A DNA stretch of 7,777 nucleotides from NCBI GenBank assembly GCA_018817865.1, contig JAHITG010000406.1, positions 1-7,777 of the forward strand. The letters are read 5' to 3'. This DNA comes from Spirochaetota bacterium (GTDB taxonomy: Bacteria > Spirochaetota > JAHITG01). The number at the start of each line of letters is the position of its first letter. Within the stretch, counting starts at the first letter, position 1. Of this stretch, positions 1 through 7,414 are shown piece after piece. Made by a program: the position numbers and the translations under genes. Below the pieces are notes generated by a model. It was not told where the DNA came from. It worked only from the letters and a program-made list of their open reading frames with translations, and did no database searches.

Positions 1-218
1 AAAGCAGATTTTTTTTAGTATCCCTTATAAAGGCTGTCGAAGCAATATCCCCATTTAGATTACCCGTAACCTCTGATCTGATCGATTCCGGATTTAAATA
101 TAGATACTTTTCTTCATCTAAAGCCGAAAAAGAGACTGGATTCCGAATTAAAATACCATTTAAAAAGACAATAACCGATACCCTCTTATGGTATAAAAAA
201 ACAGGTCTGTTAAAATAA
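1..218 (+). CDS. C-terminal end of an extended SDR (NAD-dependent epimerase/dehydratase family), 5' end outside window
   Basis: The open frame enters from the left edge (first full codon at base 3) and ends with TAA at 216-218, leaving 71 residues. They read like the C-terminal substrate-binding tail of an extended SDR. A PVTSDL segment is followed by YRYF, SSKAEKE and a final WYKKTG. The next gene repeats this pattern at its own C-terminus (PVTSEL, YRYF, SSKAQKE, YYKR), so the two are paralogues. In this family the tail usually has the form P-x-x-(T/S)...F/Y-x-x-SKA-x-x-E-L-G...eAl-x-x-x-x-W-Y. The Rossmann fold and active site lie outside the window, so activity cannot be judged. Only 17 bases separate its stop from the next start, which implies co-transcription. 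Family assignment is fairly secure; the substrate is unknown. Confidence 0.8.
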   Translation, partial: SRFFLVSLIKAVEAISPFRLPVTSDLIDSGFKYRYFSSSKAEKETGFRIKIPFKKTITDTLLWYKKTGLLK

Positions 219-224
219 AAGGAG
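219..224 (+). promoter_or_regulatory. Ribosome-binding site supporting a TTG start
   Basis: AAGGAG lies 11 bases upstream of the TTG at 236-238. No ATG or GTG is placed to include the N-terminal beta strand and the glycine-rich NAD(P) motif, which begins only nine codons later. The next in-frame ATG is residue 21, past the cofactor motif. The Shine-Dalgarno sequence and the domain boundary therefore both favour TTG. Confidence 0.7.
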
Positions 225-235
225 AAGAGATAACC

Positions 236-1234
236 TTGGGACCGAAAAAAATATTTATTACAGGCGGAACAGGTCATTTAGGAGCAAATCTTATCATGCG
301 CCTCCTGAAAAAAGGATATACAGTAAAAGTTCTCTTCAGGAATAACTCGTCACACCCCTTCCTAAAAGTAAGAAGATTTGAAAAAGTTACCGGAGACCTT
401 CAGGATAAAGATTCTTTGATGGATGCTCTCACCGGATGCGATACCGTGATCCATCTGGGAGCCTTTATCTCTTATAAAAGATCCGATCATAAAAAACTGT
501 ATAATATCAATGTTCTCGGTACAAAAAACCTCCTTCGATCAGCCGTAAAAAAAAATGTGAAAAATTTTATATATATCTCCTCAACAGCAGCCGTAGGATA
601 CAGCAGGGATGCTTACAACCTCTTGAATGAAGGCCATCTTTTTAAAAAAGAGTACAGGAAGATCGGATATATGAACACAAAACATCTTGCAGAACAGGAA
701 GTGATCAGGTATAAAAAGCAGATGCATGTTTCCATTTTCAATCCGTCCACTATTATCGGAAAGGGTGATAATCACAATAATACGGGAGCAGTCTTTGAGA
801 ACATCAAAAAAGAGAGGATCCGCACAGCACCCCCGGGAGGTAACAGCTTTGTAGCTGTAGATGATGTGGTAGATGCTGTTATGCTGGCTTTAAAGAAGAA
901 GACAAGATCAGGTGAACGCTATATCCTGTCAGGCTGTAATATGCCTTTTAAAGATTATTTTAACCTGATCGCTAAAGCATATAAGGTCCCTGAGATCAGA
1001 AAGAGTATCCCGAGATCACTTTTCAGGCTTATCTACCTGCTTTCGATCCTGGTAGAACATCTTTTTACTGTTTTCAGAAAAACACCTCCGGTCACCTCTG
1101 AATTGATCAAAATATCCTTTGCATACCGGTATTTTGACTCTTCCAAAGCCCAGAAAGAGTTACAATGGCACTCCCGTACATCAATCAATTCAGCTCTTAA
1201 TGATGCGATACGATATTATAAAAGAGTGTCTTAA
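236..1234 (+). CDS. Extended SDR oxidoreductase, NAD-dependent epimerase/3-beta-HSD/dihydroflavonol-reductase-like
   Basis: This 332-residue protein has the normal length of an extended SDR. The N-terminal Rossmann motif TGGTGHLG (residues 9-16, GxxGxxG) binds the cofactor. HLGAFIS (73-79) is the usual extended-SDR segment after strand 4. The catalytic set is S115/S116/T117 with Y145-x3-K149 (GYMNTK). FNPSTIIG (168-175) and VAVDDVVDA (206-214) are also family-typical. Residues 262-280 are hydrophobic, and the C-terminal tail (SSKAQKEL, YYKR) matches the gene upstream. Members act on nucleotide sugars, sterols, flavonols or hopanoid/lipid precursors; nothing here picks among these. It is cytosolic, with no signal peptide. 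The TTG start is supported by AAGGAG at 219-224. It probably forms one transcript with the paralogous upstream gene. Family is secure, substrate unknown. Confidence 0.9.
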   Translation: MGPKKIFITGGTGHLGANLIMRLLKKGYTVKVLFRNNSSHPFLKVRRFEKVTGDLQDKDSLMDALTGCDTVIHLGAFISYKRSDHKKLYNINVLGTKNLLRSAVKKNVKNFIYISSTAAVGYSRDAYNLLNEGHLFKKEYRKIGYMNTKHLAEQEVIRYKKQMHVSIFNPSTIIGKGDNHNNTGAVFENIKKERIRTAPPGGNSFVAVDDVVDAVMLALKKKTRSGERYILSGCNMPFKDYFNLIAKAYKVPEIRKSIPRSLFRLIYLLSILVEHLFTVFRKTPPVTSELIKISFAYRYFDSSKAQKELQWHSRTSINSALNDAIRYYKRVS

Positions 1235-1263
1235 GATCTGATCATAAGTTATTTATTTTCTAC

Positions 1264-1291
1264 TTGCTTTAAAAAAAAAAATAATTATATT
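1264..1291 (+). promoter_or_regulatory. Candidate sigma70-type promoter for the classical SDR gene
   Basis: The 115-bp gap between the second and third SDR genes is very A+T-rich and contains an 11-base A tract at 1271-1281. TTGCTT (1264-1269) and TATATT (1286-1291) are spaced by 16 bases, about 60 bases upstream of the start codon. The -10 matches TATAAT at five of six positions, but the -35 matches at only three. In such A+T-rich DNA this could arise by chance. I see no hairpin terminator for the preceding gene in this gap. Confidence 0.35.
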
Positions 1292-1349
1292 GTTATCTGT
1301 TTTAATTATTCAAATAAATATTTACCGAATTTAATTTCAGGAAATAGAG

Positions 1350-2138
1350 ATGACAAAAAATAATGGAAAATATGCTTTGATAACAGGGGCATCACAAGGG
1401 CTCGGTTATGAATTTGCAAAACTGGCCGCACAGGATGGCTATAACCTGGTCATTGTATCCCGAACGAAAAAAAAACTTGATAAAGTAAAAAAAGAGATAG
1501 AAAAAAACTACAATGTAAAGGTCAAAGTCCTTGTAAAGGACCTGGCAAAGCCTTCCTCTGCCGGAGAGATCTTTTCCAGCCTCAAGAAAGATAAAATAAA
1601 TGTTGAGATGCTTATTAACAACGCCGGATACGCCCGTTTCGGACTGGATCATAAGATCAGTCTGAAGGATGATCTTAACCTGATCCATGTAGATTTAATG
1701 ACACCTGTAAAACTGACAAAACTGTATCTGAAGTTAATGGTTAAGAAACGATCAGGAATGATCCTGAACGTGGCTTCCATTGCCGGATTTCAACCCATGC
1801 CATACTTCAACTCGTACGGAGCAAGTAAATCTTTTATACTCAATTTCTCCGAGGCTTTATATAATGAATTAAAAGGAACAGGAGTCCATGTAACATGCGT
1901 CTGTCCCGGAGTTACAAAAACAGGATTTATAAAAAGAGCAAAGATGGAAAAGTCAAGATTGACCAAGCAGATCATAATGAAAGCATCTACCGTAGCAAAA
2001 GAAGGGTACAGGGCAATGCTGAAAAGAAAACGGCTTTGCGTACCGGGTATCCACAATAAATTTCTTTCAATTGTACACAAGATCCTGCCCCGACCGGTGG
2101 CTCTGAGGATATCAAGGTTTGTATCCGGGCCCTATTAA
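1350..2138 (+). CDS. Classical SDR family oxidoreductase (3-oxoacyl-reductase-like)
   Basis: This is a 262-residue classical SDR. The cofactor motif TGASQGLG spans 12-19, R38 (SRTKKKL) sits where NADP(H)-preferring members carry a basic residue, and D64 and NNAG (90-93) follow. The catalytic residues are S143 (NVASIAG) and Y156/K160 (SYGASK), with CPGVTKTGF at 185-193. All key residues are present, so the enzyme should be active. The C-terminus continues about 40 residues past the core and includes a hydrophobic/basic stretch (239-257). That is reminiscent of the DltE/YqjQ and 17-beta-HSD12-like branch acting on acyl or lipid substrates; this is inference. The ATG has AGGA at 1339-1342 seven bases upstream. 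Its neighbours are two extended SDRs on the same strand, suggesting a shared lipid- or isoprenoid-type pathway, but no partner enzyme is in view to name it. Confidence 0.88.
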   Translation: MTKNNGKYALITGASQGLGYEFAKLAAQDGYNLVIVSRTKKKLDKVKKEIEKNYNVKVKVLVKDLAKPSSAGEIFSSLKKDKINVEMLINNAGYARFGLDHKISLKDDLNLIHVDLMTPVKLTKLYLKLMVKKRSGMILNVASIAGFQPMPYFNSYGASKSFILNFSEALYNELKGTGVHVTCVCPGVTKTGFIKRAKMEKSRLTKQIIMKASTVAKEGYRAMLKRKRLCVPGIHNKFLSIVHKILPRPVALRISRFVSGPY

Positions 2139-2171
2139 AGAACTTTACTTAAAATGTATCATCTGCTATCT

Positions 2172-3650
2172 TTAAAAGATCACTCTATATAAGAGAAGCA
2201 GGACAGCCAGTCCGATAAAAAGAAAAAAAGTCAATAACTTGATCAAAGCTATATTCTTCTGAAATACACCGGATAGTACTTCGGAAGAGATACCTATAAA
2301 GTATAGGATAAAGATGATCACAAGAGGGATCACGAACATAAGATTATATGCTGTCAGATAAAGATATCCTGTAATAGAACCGACTTTGGTCATATAAATA
2401 ATAGCGGGCAGATAGATCTGGCCGGTACAGGCCAGTTCGAATAAGGAGACACTGAATCCCAGTAAAAAAGCAGACAGAATAATAAACCTTCCTTTGCTCC
2501 TTTTACGGATGCTCATGTGTATTCGTTTTTTAGCGGAATCAGACAGCTGAAGTTTCATCTCTTTATACCTTCCCTTCCTGGCAAGAAAATAATCTCTCAA
2601 ACTCAACAACGCCAGGTAGATCGCAAAGAGGGCTATGAGAAGATTAATATAAGAGGAGATCCGCATAAATATAGTAAATGAGGTTATCCCTTTAAAAAAT
2701 CCTAACCCGATCAGAAAGTAAGTGCTGAAGACAGCAAACGTATAGGCAATACCTGTAATAAATATGATCTTCCTTGTTTTTTGTAAATAGCTCAAATATG
2801 ACAGCAAAAAAATAATAGTTGCAAAGGCACAGGGATTGATCCCGTCGAGAAGTCCGGCCACAAGAACAGGGATTAAAGATAGAGAGACCATACTGCTTTT
2901 TACATTGAGCTTTTTAATGTCGGGAAGTTTAATTTCTTTCCTTAAATTATTTTTCAGGATCTCAGGAAATTTTTCATATATTGCGTTTTTTCCTGAGATG
3001 AACCGGTCATGGAACATGATCACAGGAAACCGGTCATCATCCTGTTTGAATATTTTTTTCAACTTCAGTAAAGTATTGAAATTGTTTGTCATTAAGATGT
3101 TAAGTGAAACAGGCTCCAGAGAGACCTTATACTCCTTCTCAAGCTTTGGAAAGAGATCCTTTTTTATTGCATCGCACACATGGCAATCCGGTGTATAAAA
3201 AAAATAAAACGGGATCTTCCTGGAATAGTCTCCTCTACTCTTGAATGTTTCTCTGTTATCAATACCGGTCCCGCTTTTAATAGAGACCCTGGCTTTCACC
3301 GTTAGCCGTACTGTTTGATGGTCCATGTCACTGGTCAGCAAATAAAAATGTTTCTTGACAGGCCCTTTATACTCTTTTGTATTCAGCCGGATCCGTATCT
3401 GAACCGCTTTACCGGGTGGAAGGACTCCTTTTAAAGGACCCACTGTCAGACAATCGCAGGTTGAATGAAGCGAGAACTGCATCTGTTCATCACCCGTATT
3501 CAGGACAGTAAGGGAGCTGTTGGTAAGGATCTCTCCCTGCACGGCTGTTCCCAGATCGAGGAAAATCCTCTCCAGTTTCAACAACGCTTTAGCTTGAAGC
3601 TCTATGGAAAGAATGATCAACATTAATAATACTTTGATCAAATGTTTCAT
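2172..3650 (-). CDS. Thiol-redox fusion protein: DUF1573-like Ig domain + thioredoxin-like domain + CcdA/DsbD-like membrane domain
   Basis: This 492-residue protein begins with a signal peptide (residues 1-20, KHLIK then a hydrophobic core, cleavage near LQA-KA). Residues about 25-122 resemble DUF1573, an Ig-like periplasmic domain, with the typical STCDCLTV segment (C65, C67). Residues about 145-235 look thioredoxin- or glutaredoxin-like, with C156-H-V-C159 after YFFYTPD and a later cis-Pro candidate (FPVIMF, 208-213). From about 253 on there are around six membrane segments in CcdA/DsbD-beta style. One half carries GINPC (C274) and the other FELACTG (C408), which are the two membrane cysteines that relay electrons in that family. 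A basic loop (358-388) divides the halves. The likely role is moving reducing equivalents from cytosolic thioredoxin to extracytoplasmic thiols, e.g. for disulfide repair or cytochrome c maturation. An AAGGAG ribosome-binding site lies 11 bases upstream. It is the last gene of the leftward unit. Confidence 0.82.
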   Translation of the reverse strand: MKHLIKVLLMLIILSIELQAKALLKLERIFLDLGTAVQGEILTNSSLTVLNTGDEQMQFSLHSTCDCLTVGPLKGVLPPGKAVQIRIRLNTKEYKGPVKKHFYLLTSDMDHQTVRLTVKARVSIKSGTGIDNRETFKSRGDYSRKIPFYFFYTPDCHVCDAIKKDLFPKLEKEYKVSLEPVSLNILMTNNFNTLLKLKKIFKQDDDRFPVIMFHDRFISGKNAIYEKFPEILKNNLRKEIKLPDIKKLNVKSSMVSLSLIPVLVAGLLDGINPCAFATIIFLLSYLSYLQKTRKIIFITGIAYTFAVFSTYFLIGLGFFKGITSFTIFMRISSYINLLIALFAIYLALLSLRDYFLARKGRYKEMKLQLSDSAKKRIHMSIRKRSKGRFIILSAFLLGFSVSLFELACTGQIYLPAIIYMTKVGSITGYLYLTAYNLMFVIPLVIIFILYFIGISSEVLSGVFQKNIALIKLLTFFLFIGLAVLLLLYRVIF

Positions 3651-3661
3651 TAAGTATACAA

Positions 3662-3691
3662 CTCCTTAAGGCCTGATATCATCTTTTAAGG
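3662..3691 (-). promoter_or_regulatory. Ribosome-binding site of the redox fusion gene, with a weak hairpin over it
   Basis: On the minus strand AAGGAG (plus 3662-3667) is 11 bases from the ATG at 3648-3650. CCTTAA (plus 3686-3691) can pair with TTAAGG (plus 3664-3669) across a 16-base loop, covering four bases of the Shine-Dalgarno sequence. Six mostly A-U pairs make a weak stem, so the ribosome-binding site is likely real and the hairpin speculative. Confidence 0.45.
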
Positions 3692-3698
3692 GATGAGA

Positions 3699-4991
3699 TC
3701 AGATCAGGGCACTGAAAGTGATCTTACTGATCTGGATATTCTGCTCTTCTTTTGTTTCACGGTCATAATAATAGAGAATCTTTTTCTCATACAGATATTT
3801 CGGCTCGATGATCATCTCTGTTACTCCGGAAAAAGCCTGAAATACTATGATCAGTTTTAACTTATGCTTTAAACAGTACTCGGTCATTCTGACGATCTCT
3901 TTCCTGACCGTTGCAGGATTTTCTCCGGGATAATGGACCGGGATCGTATTAAGCACAAGATTCTGAGGGACGCCGATACTTGCCTTTAAACTCTTCAGAA
4001 CATAACTTTTAATAGAATTCTTCAGCTCCTGCCGGTACCGGACACTTCGCTGGGCTGCTTTTTTCAGCACCGTATCATTTGAGCGTTTCTCAATTTTATT
4101 AATAATACCGTTTAAAATATTGAAATCAACCTTTATATGATGCTCAAATCCGATCTCCTTTAATGTATGAAAAGCGCTGAGCAGATGCGTGATCTCCTTT
4201 TCATTTAAAAGGACCTGTAAATAGCCGTCCATCTTCTGAGCTTTATCAAAATCCATGATCGGGAAAAAATTCTTCTTTTTTAAATTGAAAAACATATCCC
4301 ATAAATTGATGCTGTTCTTCAGTATCCCCGCTGTTGGTGATATCATTTTTATAACATCTTTTTCAATGAACTGATCACTGATCACATTCTTCAATATATG
4401 GCTCTTTGCCGTAATATATCCGGATGCATATCCGATCCTGATCTCTCCCATCCTCGTATTAACATCATCGATCATATATTCAATATTATGCGGCATCTGT
4501 TTCAAACCGCTGCCCCTCAATAAAAAAGCTTTCAGGTTCTTTATACCCGGATTATTTAAAAAAAAATTATGGAGGGAATTTTCTGTAATATGGAACCGGT
4601 ATACAACATCTCTGCTTTTTATCCGGCTGAATTGAATGATCATGAAGAGATCTTTCATGCTTACTTCCGGTTTAACCAGGAGTTCATAATTTGACTGAAG
4701 AACAATAAAAGAAGAATTATCTGCTTTCCCCTCTTTTATTAATTTTTTTAAGAGATTGAGATTAACAAGAAAATAATTCTTCTCCTCATAAATAATATTA
4801 TTATGTTTTAAATAGAGGAAACAGTACTCGATATCCTCCGGATTTGTCCGTAATGTCTTTGAAATACTCCTTAATGTCTGGTTAATGTTCTTTTTGGTAG
4901 ATCCGATTTTAATGCCTGTATGCAAAAAAAAATCAGTAATTAAAAGCAGATTGATCAGAAAATCTTTATCAAGCCCGGTTTTCGATGACAT
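3699..4991 (-). CDS. XPB helicase-associated protein: N-terminal winged helix, XPB/Ssl2-N-like domain, C-terminal WYL-like domain
   Basis: This is a 430-residue cytosolic protein. Residues about 10-75 look like a winged helix. Residues about 95-225 (from FIVLQSNYELLV) resemble the XPB/Ssl2 N-terminal region (Helicase_C_3 type). The segment MPHNIEYMIDDVNTRMGEI (166-184) aligns without gaps with IPDNIKTEIEDVIDRYGTI in the neighbouring helicase. After a lysine-rich linker (295-338), residues about 360-430 look like a WYL domain, a ligand-sensing beta fold found in many DNA-damage and defence regulators (LIIVFQAF, IIEPKYL, ILYYYD, ISKITF). From memory, actinobacteria place a similar helicase-associated protein beside XPB (Mycobacterium Rv0861c/Rv0862c). 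The start is ATG at 4991 behind a GGAGCAGGG site (plus 5000-5008), and the first 23 bases lie inside the helicase gene, so translation is probably coupled. A role as helicase cofactor or regulator is inference; its biochemical function is unknown. Confidence 0.72.
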   Translation of the reverse strand: MSSKTGLDKDFLINLLLITDFFLHTGIKIGSTKKNINQTLRSISKTLRTNPEDIEYCFLYLKHNNIIYEEKNYFLVNLNLLKKLIKEGKADNSSFIVLQSNYELLVKPEVSMKDLFMIIQFSRIKSRDVVYRFHITENSLHNFFLNNPGIKNLKAFLLRGSGLKQMPHNIEYMIDDVNTRMGEIRIGYASGYITAKSHILKNVISDQFIEKDVIKMISPTAGILKNSINLWDMFFNLKKKNFFPIMDFDKAQKMDGYLQVLLNEKEITHLLSAFHTLKEIGFEHHIKVDFNILNGIINKIEKRSNDTVLKKAAQRSVRYRQELKNSIKSYVLKSLKASIGVPQNLVLNTIPVHYPGENPATVRKEIVRMTEYCLKHKLKLIIVFQAFSGVTEMIIEPKYLYEKKILYYYDRETKEEQNIQISKITFSALI

Positions 4992-6654
4992 ATTTATATC
5001 CCTGCTCCGTTAAAAAAAGCTGCCGTTTAAATGCAAACTCCTGTTCCGTTGTTTCCCTGGTAACCAGTGTATAAAAATGAGCCTGATTCAAGTCGCTTTT
5101 CGGCCTTAATATCCGCCCCAGCCTCTGGGCTTCCTCCTGCCTTGACCCGTATGTACCCGACACCTGGATAGCTACATTAGCGTCAGGGAGATCAACGGCA
5201 AAATTAGCCACTTTTGATACTACCAGGAGCTTGATCTCTTCTTTTTTAAATCTCCGATAAAGTTCTTCACGAACAGTATTCTTTACTTTTCCGTGAATAA
5301 AGTCGGCACCCAGCGCTTCTGCTATCTGCTGAAGCTGTTCGATATACTGCCCTATGATCAATATATTATCTTCTTTATGCTTTTCAATCAATTTCTGAAC
5401 GATATTTAATTTTAAAGGATTGGATGAGGCTATCTTAAACTTCTCCCTGACTGAAGCGACTGCATATTTATACCTTAATTTTGATGCCAGGTTGATCCGT
5501 ATCTCCGTACACAGAGCTTTTGCTATCCATCCCTGTTCTTCCAGGACCTTCCAGGGAACATCATATTTTTTCGGGCCGATCAGGGAAAAAACATCGCTCT
5601 CCCTTCCATCCTCCCGAACAAGTGTAGCCGTCAGGCCCAGCCTTCGTTTAGCCTGGATCTCAGCGACCATACGGAAGACAGGCGCCGGAAGAAGATGTAC
5701 TTCGTCATAGATGATCAATCCCCAGTCTTTTTTATTGAAAATATCAAAATGGAGAAAATCCTCCTTCCTGTTCTTTCTGTATACAAGGATCTGATAAGTT
5801 GCGATCGTGACCGGTTTAATATCCTTGAATTCACCGCTGTATTCACTGACCTGGTCGGACCGGAGCGTTGTCTTGTCAATGATCTCTTCGATCCACTGCC
5901 TGGCCGCGGTTATGCTGGTTACCAGGATCAGAGTTTCGGTCTTTAAGAGTGACATGACCCTCAAACCTGCAACGGTCTTACCTGCCCCGCAGGGAAGCAC
6001 GATCACTCCGCTTCCTCCTTCTAAAGAATTATTAGCATAGAATATATCGGATGATTCGATCTGGTACTTCCTTAACATAAATTCTTTCTTTTTTAAATAC
6101 ATCTTTTTACGGAGATCGATATCCAGATAAGCTCCGTCTCTATAACCGGCCAGGTCCTCAACAGGAAACCCGATCTCGATCAGTTTCTGCTTCAGATGTC
6201 CACGGAATTTTTTATCGATCAGAAGGCTGTTCCTGTCCTTTTTTTTAATTATGTAATTGCTGATCTTTTCATTGAAAGAAAGCTCAGTGATCAAAATGTC
6301 ATCTTCAGAATATAAAAAATAATCATCCTGATCATTTTTTATCAGCTTGATCGTGCCATACCGGTCGATCACATCTTCGATCTCGGTCTTAATATTATCC
6401 GGAATATCATACTTGGAATAAAGGTTAAGTACATGAAGAATATCATCTTTTTTTATCCCTGCGGAAGCAGCATTCCACAAAGAGAGCGGAGAAATACGGT
6501 AGGTATAGATATGCTCCGGGCTTTTGATCAATTCGGCAAAACGGGAAATATCATTTCGTGCATTTTCGAAAACAGATGAATTCGTTTCAAGAAATAAAGT
6601 GCGGTCACTCTGCACTATAAGAGGTTTTGTATTCTTTTTATCTCCTGTACTCAT
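4969..6654 (-). CDS. XPB/Rad25-family superfamily 2 DNA helicase
   Basis: This 561-residue protein is full length for bacterial XPB. Residues about 10-130 form the XPB/Ssl2 N-terminal (Helicase_C_3-like) region: PLIVQSDRTL, HIYTYRISPLSLWNAASAG, IDRYGTIKLI. The ATPase core has Walker A LPCGAGKT (220-227, K226), motif Ia LVTS...RQW (244-254), motif II DEVH (317-320), motif III TAT (342-344) and the XPB-specific RED motif R347-E348-D349. The second RecA lobe has IIGQY (433-437), FIHGK (452-456), the motif V region (477-503) and motif VI QEEAQRLGRILRP (506-518). The end (FAFKRQLFLTEQGYKY) is typical of XPB. In eukaryotes XPB opens DNA in TFIIH; bacterial members are 3'-5' DNA helicases/translocases implicated in repair. 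The ATG overlaps the birA stop as ATGA, with GGTGAG (plus 6660-6665) five bases upstream. Confidence 0.95.
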   Translation of the reverse strand: MSTGDKKNTKPLIVQSDRTLFLETNSSVFENARNDISRFAELIKSPEHIYTYRISPLSLWNAASAGIKKDDILHVLNLYSKYDIPDNIKTEIEDVIDRYGTIKLIKNDQDDYFLYSEDDILITELSFNEKISNYIIKKKDRNSLLIDKKFRGHLKQKLIEIGFPVEDLAGYRDGAYLDIDLRKKMYLKKKEFMLRKYQIESSDIFYANNSLEGGSGVIVLPCGAGKTVAGLRVMSLLKTETLILVTSITAARQWIEEIIDKTTLRSDQVSEYSGEFKDIKPVTIATYQILVYRKNRKEDFLHFDIFNKKDWGLIIYDEVHLLPAPVFRMVAEIQAKRRLGLTATLVREDGRESDVFSLIGPKKYDVPWKVLEEQGWIAKALCTEIRINLASKLRYKYAVASVREKFKIASSNPLKLNIVQKLIEKHKEDNILIIGQYIEQLQQIAEALGADFIHGKVKNTVREELYRRFKKEEIKLLVVSKVANFAVDLPDANVAIQVSGTYGSRQEEAQRLGRILRPKSDLNQAHFYTLVTRETTEQEFAFKRQLFLTEQGYKYVIENRA

Positions 6655-7403
6655 ACAATCTCACCAAAATGATATGTCATCTCTCTTTTTGCAGACCTGA
6701 TCACGACAGAGCCGTCATTATTCACTCTGATCAGCCGTCCTTTTATGATTCTGTCTTTCATCCTGAACCGGACCTCTTTGTTTATCCCTGAAATACATTT
6801 TTTCCAATCCTTAATGATCTTTTTTTTAAGCTTAGTAAAATGAATATAATATTTTTCAAATAATTCTACAATGTCCCTGAATATGATCCCGGCCTCGATC
6901 TCTTTTTCAGTAATATCCTTTAAACTGAGTGCTTTATCCTTTAATGAAGCGATCTTTGAAAAATCCGTGAACAGATTAATACCCACCCCGATGACCAGAG
7001 AGATCGGTTCGATCCCTTCAAAGGATTGTTCGATCAAAACACCGGAAACCTTTTTGGATTTAATTATAATATCATTGGGCCATTTGAGTCTTATTTCCCG
7101 GTTATACCTCCTTAAAACCTGTACGACTGCCAGAGAAGTCAGCATAACAGCATCATTATAATCTATAACCGGCCTGTAAATATAAGCGGAAAAATAGAGG
7201 CTTCCGGAAGCCGGCGAGATCCACTTTTTGTTAAATCGGCCCTTGCCTGCAGTCTGCTTATCTGCAATAACAATGAAGTTTTTCAGGCCGCCTGTACTGA
7301 AACATTTATCATTTGTTGAACTTATAGTCTTATAATAAAAAATTTTATTAAATAATAAAGAAGAATTGGCAGCAGTTTCTATGATATTTGAGAACGGTTT
7401 CAT
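6651..7403 (-). CDS. birA: Biotin--[acetyl-CoA-carboxylase] ligase (BirA, group I without repressor domain)
   Basis: This 250-residue enzyme activates biotin with ATP and attaches it to the lysine of biotin-carboxyl-carrier domains. SSTND (28-32) begins the catalytic fold. TAGKGRFNKKW (51-61) is the biotinyl-AMP loop, with GKGR where GRGR is usual. KWPND (107-111), KKVSGVLIE (117-125) with K118 in the catalytic position, and GVGIN (139-143) follow. Residues about 205-250 form the small SH3-like C-terminal domain. No DNA-binding winged helix precedes the catalytic part, so it cannot autorepress like E. coli BirA. The ATG at 7403 is fixed by an in-frame TAA immediately before it (plus 7404-7406). 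No Shine-Dalgarno sequence is visible, and the start lies 11 bases behind the tRNA-Cys 3' end. The stop overlaps the helicase start by 4 bp. Confidence 0.95.
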   Translation of the reverse strand: MKPFSNIIETAANSSLLFNKIFYYKTISSTNDKCFSTGGLKNFIVIADKQTAGKGRFNKKWISPASGSLYFSAYIYRPVIDYNDAVMLTSLAVVQVLRRYNREIRLKWPNDIIIKSKKVSGVLIEQSFEGIEPISLVIGVGINLFTDFSKIASLKDKALSLKDITEKEIEAGIIFRDIVELFEKYYIHFTKLKKKIIKDWKKCISGINKEVRFRMKDRIIKGRLIRVNNDGSVVIRSAKREMTYHFGEIV

Positions 7404-7414
7404 TTAATAAGAAT

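Noticed and set aside
547..555. Nine-base A tract inside the extended SDR gene (also 1467-1475, and 4924-4932 on the other strand) as possible phase-variation sites
   Set aside because: Runs of AAA lysine codons (TTT phenylalanine codons at 4924-4932) are expected in this A+T-rich DNA. The frames are intact and none of these cytosolic proteins is a typical phase-variable product.
2139..2171. Bidirectional terminator between the convergent SDR and redox genes
   Set aside because: The only inverted repeats here (TAAAG/CTTTA and ATCTTT/AAAGAT) leave loops of two or one base and have no G-C core, so they cannot form a credible hairpin.
3699..4991. The helicase partner as a Bax1-type nuclease
   Set aside because: Archaeal XPB pairs with the nuclease Bax1, but I see no nuclease-like acidic/lysine motif. 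The visible parts match a winged helix, XPB/Ssl2-N and WYL instead.
5420..6040. Open plus-strand frames opposite the helicase gene
   Set aside because: They overlap each other and the strongly conserved helicase motifs on the other strand, encode no recognisable domain and lack ribosome-binding sites; they are shadows.
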